Positions 17,159-24,148 of a DNA stretch of 25,340 nucleotides are shown here, one piece after another. A program made the position numbers and the translations under genes. Numbering within the stretch: position 1 is the stretch's first letter; every line of letters begins with the position of its first letter. Where the stretch lies: the NCBI GenBank assembly GCA_964575225.1, contig CAZNQW010000026.1, forward strand, positions 1-25,340, given 5' to 3'. The notes beneath the pieces were generated by a model. The model saw only the letters and a program-made list of their open reading frames with translations. It was not told the DNA's origin and did no database searches. This DNA is from CAZNQW01 sp964575225 (GTDB taxonomy: Bacteria > Chloroflexota > Anaerolineae > JAAYZQ01).

Positions 17159-18748
17159 TTGACGATGACCCTTACCCCGACTGAACCCGTGCCAATCTCC
17201 GAACGCGAAGAATGGATCGAAGAGATCCATCGCAGGGCAAAGCAATGGCGGCTCATGGACTGTACCGAGGACACGCTGCGCCGGATGCAGGCTGCCATCG
17301 ACCAGGAGATGAAGGCGGTCGAACAGCAACTGGCCGATGCTGACGACACGTTTAAACGGGTTATGGAGACGGGCAATCTGGCCGGTACCGAACAAACACT
17401 GGATACCATCAACCGGCTCTCTGTCGAGTGGGAGCAGTGGATGAAGCGCCTAAAAGAGATTGACCAAGTGGTCCAGGAGCGGCATCTGCGCACGCGGTTA
17501 ATCAACCTGGTGGGCTCTGAGAGACGCATGATCGTCGTCGATGCCCTGGTCCTCATCTCGATTCTGATCGTTGTGGGGTTGACGCTCTTTGAGATGTTGG
17601 TGCCCGATCTGTCCGCGTCGGCCATCGAAGCGATCACCATTATTGACACCGGGATCTGTATCTTTCTCCTGGCCGATTTTTTCCTGCGTCTGGCGCTATC
17701 CGATGACAAGGGTTGGTATTTCCGCCACTACTGGATCGATTTTGTCTCCTCTATCCCCTTCTATGGAATCCTGAGGTTTGGCCGGTTGGTGCGCGTGGCC
17801 CGTTTTGTACGGCTGCTGCGCCTGCTGCGGCTGACGCGAGCGGTACGTGTGTTGCTCTTTATCTTTCGGGGACTCGACAAGCTGACCAAGACCTTTGAGA
17901 TCAACCTCCTGAAACGCTCGGTGCTGATTGCTCTGGCCCTGCTGGTGTTCGGCGCCCTGGCCATCAGTGCGTTGGAGGGGCAAGAGGAGCAGTCGATCCG
18001 CAACCTCGGCGAGAGCCTGTGGTGGAGTTTCTCCACGGTGGTCACCGGTGGCTTTGCCGATTTGTACAATCCTACCACCTCAACGGGGCGCCTGGTGACG
18101 ATCGGCATGGTCCTGCTGGGTTTGACGGTGACCGGGATCTTTACCGCCTCCCTCACATCGGTTCTGGTCGAGGACGAATCCAGCCGATTGGAGCAGAACC
18201 AGCACCGCTTTGAGGAACGGCTGCAAGCCGTCAACCACAAGCTGGATCTGCTCACGGGCGAGACGAACCGGGCGCTGGTCACCCTCGAGACTGTGGCCCA
18301 GGCCGTTTCGAATCAGTCCTCGCCCCAGGAACTGGCCGATATGCTGGTGGGCAGCCTGACCCGCGACTTTGGAAGCCTCCAGGCTTCGGTCCATAGGCTG
18401 GACGCAGACCACGAGGGCCTGATCCGCCTGGCTCGCGCCGGCCTGGTCGGACAGACACCCCCCGAGTGGATTTCCTTGGGTGATGGGTTCATGGGCGCTA
18501 CGGCAGCGGGATTGCTGGGGAGGGATCTGGCTGCGGTGGATTTGGAACCGCAGACCCAAATCTCGATGGACGTGCAGGGTGTGATCATGCTCTGTCCCCT
18601 GGTGGCTGCCCAGCAGTTTCTCGGACTGTTGCACATCATCCTGCCCCACAATCTGGCCGATGACTATCTGTACACCCGCGTGCCGATGACTCTGGCCCAC
18701 CATGTGGCCATGGCCTTCCACGCGGCCGATCTGGCGACCGGGGTGTAG
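17159..18748 (+). CDS. Voltage-gated-type ion channel fused to a C-terminal GAF-like domain
   Basis: This 529-aa membrane protein has a charged, coiled-coil N-terminal region (about 15-110), then a six-helix channel: S1 about 125-146, S2 156-180, S3 188-204, S4 205-232, S5 253-271, pore loop 284-302, S6 311-336. S4 has Arg at every third position from 206 to 230 (nine arginines). The pore helix (SLWWSFSTV) is typical, but the filter reads T296-G-G-F-A-D301 where K+ channels have TVGYGD, so selectivity is uncertain. A coiled coil (about 340-375) leads to a GAF-like domain (about 380-525), which suggests gating by a small ligand or redox state. The start is TTG at 17159, six bases after GGGAGG; the ATG at 17165 sits too far from it. 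The gene is transcribed divergently from the kinase. Confidence 0.9.
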   Translation: MTMTLTPTEPVPISEREEWIEEIHRRAKQWRLMDCTEDTLRRMQAAIDQEMKAVEQQLADADDTFKRVMETGNLAGTEQTLDTINRLSVEWEQWMKRLKEIDQVVQERHLRTRLINLVGSERRMIVVDALVLISILIVVGLTLFEMLVPDLSASAIEAITIIDTGICIFLLADFFLRLALSDDKGWYFRHYWIDFVSSIPFYGILRFGRLVRVARFVRLLRLLRLTRAVRVLLFIFRGLDKLTKTFEINLLKRSVLIALALLVFGALAISALEGQEEQSIRNLGESLWWSFSTVVTGGFADLYNPTTSTGRLVTIGMVLLGLTVTGIFTASLTSVLVEDESSRLEQNQHRFEERLQAVNHKLDLLTGETNRALVTLETVAQAVSNQSSPQELADMLVGSLTRDFGSLQASVHRLDADHEGLIRLARAGLVGQTPPEWISLGDGFMGATAAGLLGRDLAAVDLEPQTQISMDVQGVIMLCPLVAAQQFLGLLHIILPHNLADDYLYTRVPMTLAHHVAMAFHAADLATGV

Positions 18749-18796
18749 AGCCCAAGGTTCTACCAGGGGGTGGCAGGCGGAATGTGCTACCACAGC

Positions 18797-18825
18797 TTGA
18801 CGCCCGCCGCCATCCTGGTTATACT
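18797..18825 (+). promoter_or_regulatory. Promoter of the Crp-cobalamin regulator gene
   Basis: TTGACG (18797-18802), 17 bases, TATACT (18820-18825): each box matches the sigma-70 consensus at five of six positions. The predicted start near 18832 lies inside the longest open frame (from 18770), which excludes that start. TGTGCTACCACA (18783-18794, arms TGTG/CACA) sits directly upstream and may be an operator. Confidence 0.75.
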
Positions 18826-18856
18826 GGTAGTCGAGCCCGAAACGCCGGTTGGAACA

Positions 18857-20173
18857 ATGCAGGGGAGCTTGGTCCACGTGACAGCAGATCGTTTCGCAGA
18901 CGATGCCGACGCGCTCGATAAGGGGTTCCTGGCCCAAGTCGAAGCCAGCCGCCTGGGTAGGATCCAAGGCCTGACCCGGGGTGAGGTGCTTCACTGGCAG
19001 GGTGACCCCGTCGAGGTTGTGTTTGTCGTGCGCGCAGGCAGTCTCAAAGAGTACACCCTGCTCCCCGACGGACGGGCCTATGCCTACCGGGTGCTGGGCC
19101 CGGGCGGGTTGGCCGGCGCGACGGCCTACCTTCTCGGTCACGATCACGATACCATCACCCAGGCCCTCGATGATGCGCAGGTTGTCGCCCTGCAACCCTC
19201 CGAGTTCGACGACCTTTTGGCCCGCAACCCGCGTTTTTCCTCGTTGCTGATCCGCAAACTCGCCCAGAGCGCCGAGTCATCCGCCGGCAAGGCCCGCGAC
19301 CTCGGGTTTCTTGATGTCCAGCAGCGCCTCAAGCGCAACCTGATCGATCTCGCCCGCCGGCACGGCATTCCCACCGAGCGCGGACTCCAGATCTCACCCG
19401 AGCTGACCCATCAGGACATCGGCGAGCTTGTGGTGGCTAATCGGAGTACCATCACCGTCCTGCTCAATGAACTCAAGAAGCAGGGCCTCATCTGGAAGAA
19501 AGGACGGCACTGGGTCGTCATCAACCCCGATCATGCCCAGATCCTGGAGGGTTTGCACGAAGCCATCGTCGCTGCCCAAGACTGGCAGGCGCAAGAGTGG
19601 GCCGACCGCGCTGTGGCCCAAGGCGTCGATCCCACCCTGGCCCTCGATGCTCTGTGCACCGGCATGCGCCAGGTGGAGCGCTTGTACGTGTCCAACGAGA
19701 TCGAACTCCCCGACGTCATCTGGTCGGCCTCCATCATGAAGCAGACCATGGCCGTCATCCAGGCCCGCGTTGCCGAGCCGGGACCGTTTGCTCTGCCTAT
19801 CGGCACGGTGGTTTTTGGCACGGTGCAGGGCGACATTCACGACTTGGGCAAGAATATCGTTTCCATGTTCCTCACGGCCCGTGGCTTTCGGGTGATCGAT
19901 CTGGGTGTCGACGTTCCCGTCGAGCGCTTTGGCGCCGCCGTGCGCGAACACCGCCCGGACATCCTGGCCCTATCAGCCCTCCTGACCACTACGGCCCTCA
20001 ACCAGGGGGAGGTTATCCGCGCCCTCGAGGCAGCTGGCCTTCGTTCCGGTATCAAAGTCATCGTGGGCGGCGAACCCATCACGCCGCGTTTGGCCGCCGA
20101 AATGGGCGCCGACGGCTATGCCCCCACCGCCCGCGAAGCGGTGGAATTGGCCTGGCAGCTTATCCACAGCTAA
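18857..20173 (+). CDS. Crp/FNR-family transcription regulator fused to a cobalamin-binding (corrinoid-protein) module
   Basis: This protein is 438 aa from the ATG at 18857. A GTG at 18878 with GGGGAG upstream is an equally good or better start; the open frame from 18770 is excluded by the promoter at 18797-18825. Order: cyclic-nucleotide-binding-type beta-barrel (about 20-125), dimer helix (about 130-160), winged helix-turn-helix (about 180-222, LTHQDIGELVVANRSTITVLL), then a B12 cap-like helical region (about 230-305) and a Rossmann B12-binding domain (about 312-436). The last has the complete base-off signature GDIHDLG (H328), SALLTTT (373-379) and GGEP (404-407). The Crp pocket lacks the cAMP-binding Arg-Thr signature and FNR cysteines, so cAMP or FeS sensing is unlikely. 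The C-terminus is about 50% identical by hand alignment, without gaps, to the corrinoid carrier encoded 1.3 kb downstream. It probably senses corrinoid or methyl-corrinoid status and controls the adjacent methyltransferase genes. Confidence 0.92.
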   Translation: MQGSLVHVTADRFADDADALDKGFLAQVEASRLGRIQGLTRGEVLHWQGDPVEVVFVVRAGSLKEYTLLPDGRAYAYRVLGPGGLAGATAYLLGHDHDTITQALDDAQVVALQPSEFDDLLARNPRFSSLLIRKLAQSAESSAGKARDLGFLDVQQRLKRNLIDLARRHGIPTERGLQISPELTHQDIGELVVANRSTITVLLNELKKQGLIWKKGRHWVVINPDHAQILEGLHEAIVAAQDWQAQEWADRAVAQGVDPTLALDALCTGMRQVERLYVSNEIELPDVIWSASIMKQTMAVIQARVAEPGPFALPIGTVVFGTVQGDIHDLGKNIVSMFLTARGFRVIDLGVDVPVERFGAAVREHRPDILALSALLTTTALNQGEVIRALEAAGLRSGIKVIVGGEPITPRLAAEMGADGYAPTAREAVELAWQLIHS

Positions 20174-20229
20174 TACCCCTCTATCGCCTGGGCGTGGACG
20201 ACCCCACAAACGATGGCCGCCAACCCCAA

Positions 20230-20245
20230 TGTTGTCCAGGCAACA
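20230..20245 (+). promoter_or_regulatory. Candidate Crp-type operator upstream of the UroD-like/corrinoid operon
   Basis: TGTTG-N6-CAACA is a perfect 5+5 inverted repeat with the 6-base spacing typical of Crp/FNR-family sites. Its centre lies 42.5 bases upstream of the start predicted from the -10 at 20268-20273, essentially the class II activator position (-41.5). The gene immediately upstream encodes a Crp-family protein. Confidence 0.5.
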
Positions 20246-20264
20246 GACGGGGACCCCCTTTTTG

Positions 20265-20273
20265 TGGTATACT
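20265..20273 (+). promoter_or_regulatory. Activator-type promoter of the UroD-like/corrinoid operon (extended -10, no -35)
   Basis: TGGTATACT is an extended -10 (hexamer 20268-20273, five of six). No -35-like hexamer lies 16-18 bases upstream; that space abuts the Crp-type palindrome. The predicted start near 20280 leaves a leader of about 45 nt. A second, weaker TGCGATAAT lies at 20285-20293. Confidence 0.55.
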
Positions 20274-20324
20274 CCGATCAAGAATGCGATAATGGTGTGC
20301 GCACAAATCCTATGGGAGGCAGAT

Positions 20325-21518
20325 ATGGCGAATCCTTTGTGGACCCTGGGTAAGGCCATGTTAAAGCACAAGCTGCACCTGGGCGAGCTGACGGGCATGG
20401 AACGGTTCATGGTCTCGTCTGTCACGTTGGCCGACCGCGCAGCTACCTTTCTGGCAGCCACCAATGTGGAACCGGACTTGGTAGATCCCAAGTTCGACTA
20501 TGTGCTGCTCTCACAGAGCGTGGAGGCTAATCTGGATCTGTTCGAGTTGATCCGCCAGAGGGTGCAGGCGGACGTGGTGGCGGTGCCCTATTGGCTGGGG
20601 CTGATGTGCGTGGGACCAGCGGAACTCGGGACAGCTTTCAAGATAGAAAAGCGGCGCGTGCCATACGCCGTGGACTATCCCATCAAGAAGCAGGAGGATA
20701 TCGCCAAGATTGAGATCCCGGAACAGGCAACCGGATATCTGAAGATGGTCTTTGACATCAACAAAGAAGCACAACGCCGGTTCCCCGATTCGTTGTTCAT
20801 GCTCATGATGGATGGGCCCTGGGACCTGGCCATGCTGTTGCGCGGTGACCATGACCTGCCCACCGATCTGCGCATCCACAGGGATTATACAGAGGCCAAG
20901 GACCAGGCCACGCGGGACAAGATCCGGCGTTTCGGGAATCCAGACATCTACCCGGCCATCATGGAGCTGACCACACAGCTATGCGTCCGCATCTTCCAAT
21001 TGGCGATGGAGAACGGGCTGTCGCTCATGGGCTCCACAATGGTCGATCAGTACGCGGCCAAACCGATCATGAGCCGGGGGGACTATTTCAAGTACGTGCA
21101 CCCCTACCGGGTCCGCGCCTGGGAGGCCCTGGACAAAAAGGTGACCATCTCCTACCTTGTTCCTTCGCCGCAGGAGACGGTGGATAACCTGAAAGATCCA
21201 GTGCTGGCCAAGGGGTTTGGTGTCTTTACTAACTACATCTTTCCGCAAACCCCGGAGGGCCTAAGTCTGCTGGAGTACGACCGCCCTATGCTGGAACTGG
21301 CCAAGAAGCACAAACAGAGCTACACCTATCTTGTACATGGCAAGTACTTGCGCGATGCCAGCGAGGCCCAGCTTGAGACAACGGTGCGGCGCATCTGTGG
21401 CCTGGCGAAAGAGGTCAGGACGAACCTCATGGTCAGTATTGCTTCGGTGCCGCCAGGAGCCAGCCTGGACAAGGTCAACTATGTGTTTCGACTTGTCGAG
21501 AAATACGGGAGGTACTAG
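20325..21518 (+). CDS. UroD-superfamily (corrinoid methyltransferase-like) protein
   Basis: This 397-aa protein starts at the ATG at 20325, five bases after GGGAGG; the longer open frame from 20118 overlaps the upstream gene and has no support. The fold assignment rests on family-like segments: N-terminal MERF, DVVAVPYWLGLMCVGPAELG (82-101), a P-I-K-x-EDI segment (119-126), MDGPWDLAMLL (162-172) and the C-terminal VEKYG. Corrinoid-dependent members (MtaA, MtbA, CmuA) normally bind Zn with an HxC motif plus a late Cys. The aligned segments here read ISYLVPS (275-281) and SIASVPPGAS (371-380), with no His or Cys. The gene is followed after one base by the corrinoid carrier gene, so it probably transfers or accepts a methyl group on that carrier, by altered chemistry. 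True heme-pathway UroD is unlikely. Confidence 0.87.
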   Translation: MANPLWTLGKAMLKHKLHLGELTGMERFMVSSVTLADRAATFLAATNVEPDLVDPKFDYVLLSQSVEANLDLFELIRQRVQADVVAVPYWLGLMCVGPAELGTAFKIEKRRVPYAVDYPIKKQEDIAKIEIPEQATGYLKMVFDINKEAQRRFPDSLFMLMMDGPWDLAMLLRGDHDLPTDLRIHRDYTEAKDQATRDKIRRFGNPDIYPAIMELTTQLCVRIFQLAMENGLSLMGSTMVDQYAAKPIMSRGDYFKYVHPYRVRAWEALDKKVTISYLVPSPQETVDNLKDPVLAKGFGVFTNYIFPQTPEGLSLLEYDRPMLELAKKHKQSYTYLVHGKYLRDASEAQLETTVRRICGLAKEVRTNLMVSIASVPPGASLDKVNYVFRLVEKYGRY

Positions 21519-21519
21519 G

Positions 21520-22140
21520 ATGAACGCGATAATTTCCACTGTCGTGGAAGAGGGCAACCTCTACGACATCGAGGAGATGGTTCAGGGCGCGCTGGACGCG
21601 GGCGAGCGTCCGAAGGACCTCCTGGAGGCGATGATGGCCGGGCTGAAGGCCTGCGGCGATCGCTTCGAGTCGGGCGAATTCTTTTTGCCGGAATTGATGG
21701 GTTCTGGGGACGCCTTTAAACTGGGCATGGCCCTTTTGGCGCCAAGACTGTCGGCGGGCGATCGGGTATCGCAGGGCACGGTAGTGTTGGGCACGGTGGC
21801 GGGAGACGTGCATGACATCGGTAAGAGCCTGGTCGGTTTCATGCTGGAAAGCGCCGGCTTTACCGTCGTCGATCTCGGGGTAGATGTGCCGACCGAGGTT
21901 TTTGTCGAGGCTGTGCGGGAGCACCATCCGCAGGTGCTGGGCATGTCGGCACTTCTCACCACGACGATGCTGGGAATGCAGGACGTGGTGGAGACGCTGC
22001 AGGAGCAGGGCCTGCGCGACAAGGTCAAGGTGATCATTGGGGGAGGTCCCGTCTCCAAGAAATATGCAGAGGGCATTGGCGCCGACGGCTATGGCAACGA
22101 CGCAGCCCAGGCCATCTCGTTGGTGCGCTCGTTGCTCTGA
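21520..22140 (+). CDS. Corrinoid (methyl-carrier) protein of a corrinoid-dependent methyltransferase system
   Basis: This 206-aa protein starts at the ATG at 21520. Its RBS GGGAGG lies inside the last codons of the UroD-like gene, so translation is coupled. It has the normal two-part layout of MtaC/MtbC/MtmC-type carriers: helical cap (about 1-85, with LPELM at 56-60) and a Rossmann B12 domain (about 88-206) with the base-off signature GDVHDIG (D96, H98, G101), SALLTTT (143-149) and GGGP (174-177). H98 should be the lower cobalt ligand. It should shuttle a methyl group between a substrate methyltransferase and an acceptor. No RamA-type reductive activator, MtrH-like protein or substrate-specific MT1 is present in the window. 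It is the closest visible paralog of the Crp-fusion's C-terminus. Confidence 0.95.
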   Translation: MNAIISTVVEEGNLYDIEEMVQGALDAGERPKDLLEAMMAGLKACGDRFESGEFFLPELMGSGDAFKLGMALLAPRLSAGDRVSQGTVVLGTVAGDVHDIGKSLVGFMLESAGFTVVDLGVDVPTEVFVEAVREHHPQVLGMSALLTTTMLGMQDVVETLQEQGLRDKVKVIIGGGPVSKKYAEGIGADGYGNDAAQAISLVRSLL

Positions 22141-22193
22141 TCTCTTGCCCTTTCCGGGGCCGTTGCCAAGTCGATCATTTTACCTGAATTGAT

Positions 22194-22221
22194 GCTCGCC
22201 GCCCGAGATGGGGCGGCGAGC
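22194..22221 (+). terminator. Strong hairpin ending the corrinoid operon
   Basis: GCTCGCCGCCC (22194-22204) and GGGCGGCGAGC (22211-22221) form a perfect 11-bp GC-rich stem with a 6-base loop, 53 bases after the carrier gene's stop. Only a short TTTT occurs, some 15 bases later, so it is an imperfect intrinsic terminator or a 3'-end stabiliser. Confidence 0.55.
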
Positions 22222-22441
22222 GCTTCTGGTGGGCTTTTGTGCTTCGAGGTCGCCCAGCGAATACCGAGCGCGGTGTCTTGCCGCTCTGTATTAGCCAAGC
22301 GACAGTGCTACAACCCTGGTTTGGAGGTACCTGTAGGCATGTTTTCGGCGTTCAGGTCGTCTGCTCAGTGGGGTGGACGCCAAGGCCTTGGTTCGCTGCG
22401 CAGACGCCTGCCATGCCATTCTACACTCTCGCCTGACTCGA
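22222..22441 (+). other. Non-coding gap between convergent genes
   Basis: This is the rest of the 301-base gap between the corrinoid carrier gene and the convergent glycine-zipper gene. I see no convincing ORF, tRNA, repeat or promoter here. Only weak, short inverted repeats occur, for example GAGCGCGG/CCGCTC around 22266-22287. Confidence 0.4.
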
Positions 22442-22654
22442 TTAGCGGTCAGGATTCTGTTCGGCTTGTGTTTGTGAGTCAATGGCCGCGCCGACGATCA
22501 AGCCCATAGCAGCCCCAAAGCCAGCGCCCATGGCCAGGTTCTCAAGGAGCAGCATGCCAAAGATGCTGCCTATGCCCGACCCGATGGCCAACCCTGCCCC
22601 AGCATAATGGTATTTAATTGTGGCCGATTCCTTCTTGCTCGAGTCTTCTTTCAT
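22442..22654 (-). CDS. Small glycine-zipper membrane protein (70 aa)
   Basis: The ATG at 22654 is preceded by GGGAGGAAAG, a strong RBS; the open frame from 22696 has no such site. The product has a charged N-terminus (MKEDSSKKES) and then two glycine-patterned hydrophobic helices (about 18-36 and 40-58, with G-x3-G spacings such as GAGLAIGSGIG and GAGFGAAMGLIVG), ending in a polar tail. This matches the general glycine-zipper class of small membrane proteins found as lone genes in many bacteria; no specific function is known to me. It is transcribed toward the corrinoid operon and lies downstream of the LCP gene in the same direction. Confidence 0.8.
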   Translation of the reverse strand: MKEDSSKKESATIKYHYAGAGLAIGSGIGSIFGMLLLENLAMGAGFGAAMGLIVGAAIDSQTQAEQNPDR

Positions 22655-22865
22655 CTTTCCTCCCGGTCCGACTATTGATGGAACCCAGCATACCAAAAAG
22701 ATGGCCCAGATGCACCGGGCACCTGGGCAGATTTGGACTGGTCAGATGACCAGAATTTCCATTGGCTGAGCCTGTCCGTTGTCGGCGGCGTAGGAAACGG
22801 GCTCCGTTGTGGCTGGTTCCTTGATGGGCCACAACCGTGGGCCCGCGAGGGGCGAAAGCCGATGC

Positions 22866-23873
22866 TCAGTGTGGGCCAAATAGATCGTTTAGGACAGGGA
22901 CAATCAGCTCCCATTGGGGTAACTGCACGGCGGCCCCGTCTGCCCGCCGGTAGGCCGTCACCAGAGGGGGTTCCAAGACGGCCTGTTTGAGTTGGGATGG
23001 TTCGATGGCCAGGGCGAAGGCGCCCGTCACCAGCAGCTCTCCCGGGTTCATGTCCGTCTTGATCGAAGATAGTACCGTCGTTGCCAGGGATGGCCATCGC
23101 AGGACGGCGTCCAATCGAAGCGCTCTCTCGCGAAGGGCAAGCAGGACCTGTTGTTGCCTCTTGGCCCGGTCAAAGTCGGTGGTGCTCATGCGCGAGCGAG
23201 CATACTCGAGCGCCTGCTGGCCATCCATGTGCTGCAGGCCGGGATCGATGTGTACCGTCTTGTAGGCATAGGGGTCGCCAGGCTTGGGGTCCGGGTAGCG
23301 GGTGTCGTGCAGGACTTGGGGCACATCGACGTCGATGCCGCCCAGATTGTTGACGATCCTTTCAAAGGCCACGAAATCGATCATGATATAGCCGTCGATG
23401 GGGATGCCAAAGTTCCCCTCGATGGTGGTTTGGAGCAGGGCCGGTCCGGCGCCTGGATCCTCTGCGCTGTATCCCCACACATTGGCGGTGTTGATCCGGT
23501 CCTCTCCATAACCGGGGATGGGCACTTGGAGATCACGGGGAATCGACAGGATGCTTGCCGCCCGGTCGGTCGGTCGCAAGCTGACAACCATGATGGTGTC
23601 GGTCCGAAAGCCCCAACTCGTTCCCGCCCGCCGGTCGATGCCCAGGAGCAGGAGGTTGGTACGACCGCCCTGGCTGGCAGCCATGATTTCTGGGGCAGCC
23701 ATCACCCCCAGACCGGTGATGAGCAGGCACAGGACGGCCAAGAGGACCGCTGCCAGAAATGGCAGGCAGCCGTGGGATTGCCTGCGGATCGGTTTCGTTT
23801 GCTTTCTCGATGTCCCACGACCCTGCTGCGATGCCGGGCCGGACTGAGGATGTACTCGCTGTTTTTGGCTCAT
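22866..23873 (-). CDS. LytR-CpsA-Psr (LCP) family protein, cell-wall glycopolymer ligase
   Basis: This 335-aa protein has a basic cytoplasmic N-terminus (1-36), one transmembrane helix (about 37-58) and an extracellular LCP domain (about 70-255). Family signatures are LLLGIDRR (75-82), FRTDT (89-93), SIPRDL (110-115, with R113 and D114), INTAN (127-131) and YARSRMSTTDFDRAKRQQQ (224-242). LCP enzymes move undecaprenyl-phosphate-linked glycopolymers onto peptidoglycan or surface sugars; the arginines and aspartates of these motifs bind the pyrophosphate and Mg2+. All look intact. About 80 residues follow the core domain. The start is the ATG at 23873, 17 bases after the predicted transcription start. 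The gene stands alone; the nearest gene in its direction is the glycine-zipper protein, 211 bases on. Confidence 0.94.
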   Translation of the reverse strand: MSQKQRVHPQSGPASQQGRGTSRKQTKPIRRQSHGCLPFLAAVLLAVLCLLITGLGVMAAPEIMAASQGGRTNLLLLGIDRRAGTSWGFRTDTIMVVSLRPTDRAASILSIPRDLQVPIPGYGEDRINTANVWGYSAEDPGAGPALLQTTIEGNFGIPIDGYIMIDFVAFERIVNNLGGIDVDVPQVLHDTRYPDPKPGDPYAYKTVHIDPGLQHMDGQQALEYARSRMSTTDFDRAKRQQQVLLALRERALRLDAVLRWPSLATTVLSSIKTDMNPGELLVTGAFALAIEPSQLKQAVLEPPLVTAYRRADGAAVQLPQWELIVPVLNDLFGPH

Positions 23874-23896
23874 TCCACCCCTTTCATGCTCGGCTC

Positions 23897-23924
23897 ATTA
23901 TAGCGCAAGCCGCGATCCTGTCAA
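23897..23924 (-). promoter_or_regulatory. Full-consensus promoter of the LCP gene
   Basis: On the minus strand TTGACA (23924-23919), 16 bases, TATAAT (23902-23897): both hexamers are perfect sigma-70 consensus. The predicted start near 23890 gives a very short leader, about 17 nt, to the ATG at 23873. Confidence 0.85.
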
Positions 23925-24045
23925 CAAAGGTAAGGGCCGTGTTTTCGGCCATTGGCCGACCCTGGCAAGCTCCCCTGGTGTCTGTCCTGTAGCCTCAGTC
24001 ACCGGAACCCTTGATATGCACCCGCGGGGCCAATCTCTCTGTCCC

Positions 24046-24081
24046 GAAAAAGAGAGGAGAGCCCGACCGATCGGGCTCTCC
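24046..24081 (-). terminator. Intrinsic terminator of the amidase gene
   Basis: GGAGAGCCCGA (24056-24066) pairs with TCGGGCTCTCC (24071-24081): an 11-bp stem with a 4-base loop. On the minus strand it is followed by TCTCTTTTTC. It lies about 70 bases downstream of the amidase stop at 24149. Confidence 0.88.
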
Positions 24082-24148
24082 CCTAAAAAGCTCTTGGTGC
24101 CGAAATTGCCGACAATGCGTCCCCGCCACGACTTTGGCGACGACTGAG

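Noticed and set aside
18770..18856. Longer N-terminus for the Crp-cobalamin regulator
   Set aside because: A strong TTGACG-17-TATACT promoter lies within it, so these codons would be upstream of the transcript start.
18080..19195. Open frame of 371 codons on the minus strand across the channel/regulator junction
   Set aside because: It is an antisense shadow crossing two well-supported genes and the regulator promoter.
20240..20265. GGGGACCCCC followed by TTTTT as a terminator of the regulator gene
   Set aside because: The palindrome has no room for a loop and the stem would be only about 3-4 bp.
20118..20324. Longer N-terminus for the UroD-like protein
   Set aside because: It overlaps the end of the regulator gene and spans the promoter and operator. 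The ATG at 20325 has a strong RBS and starts the family-like sequence.
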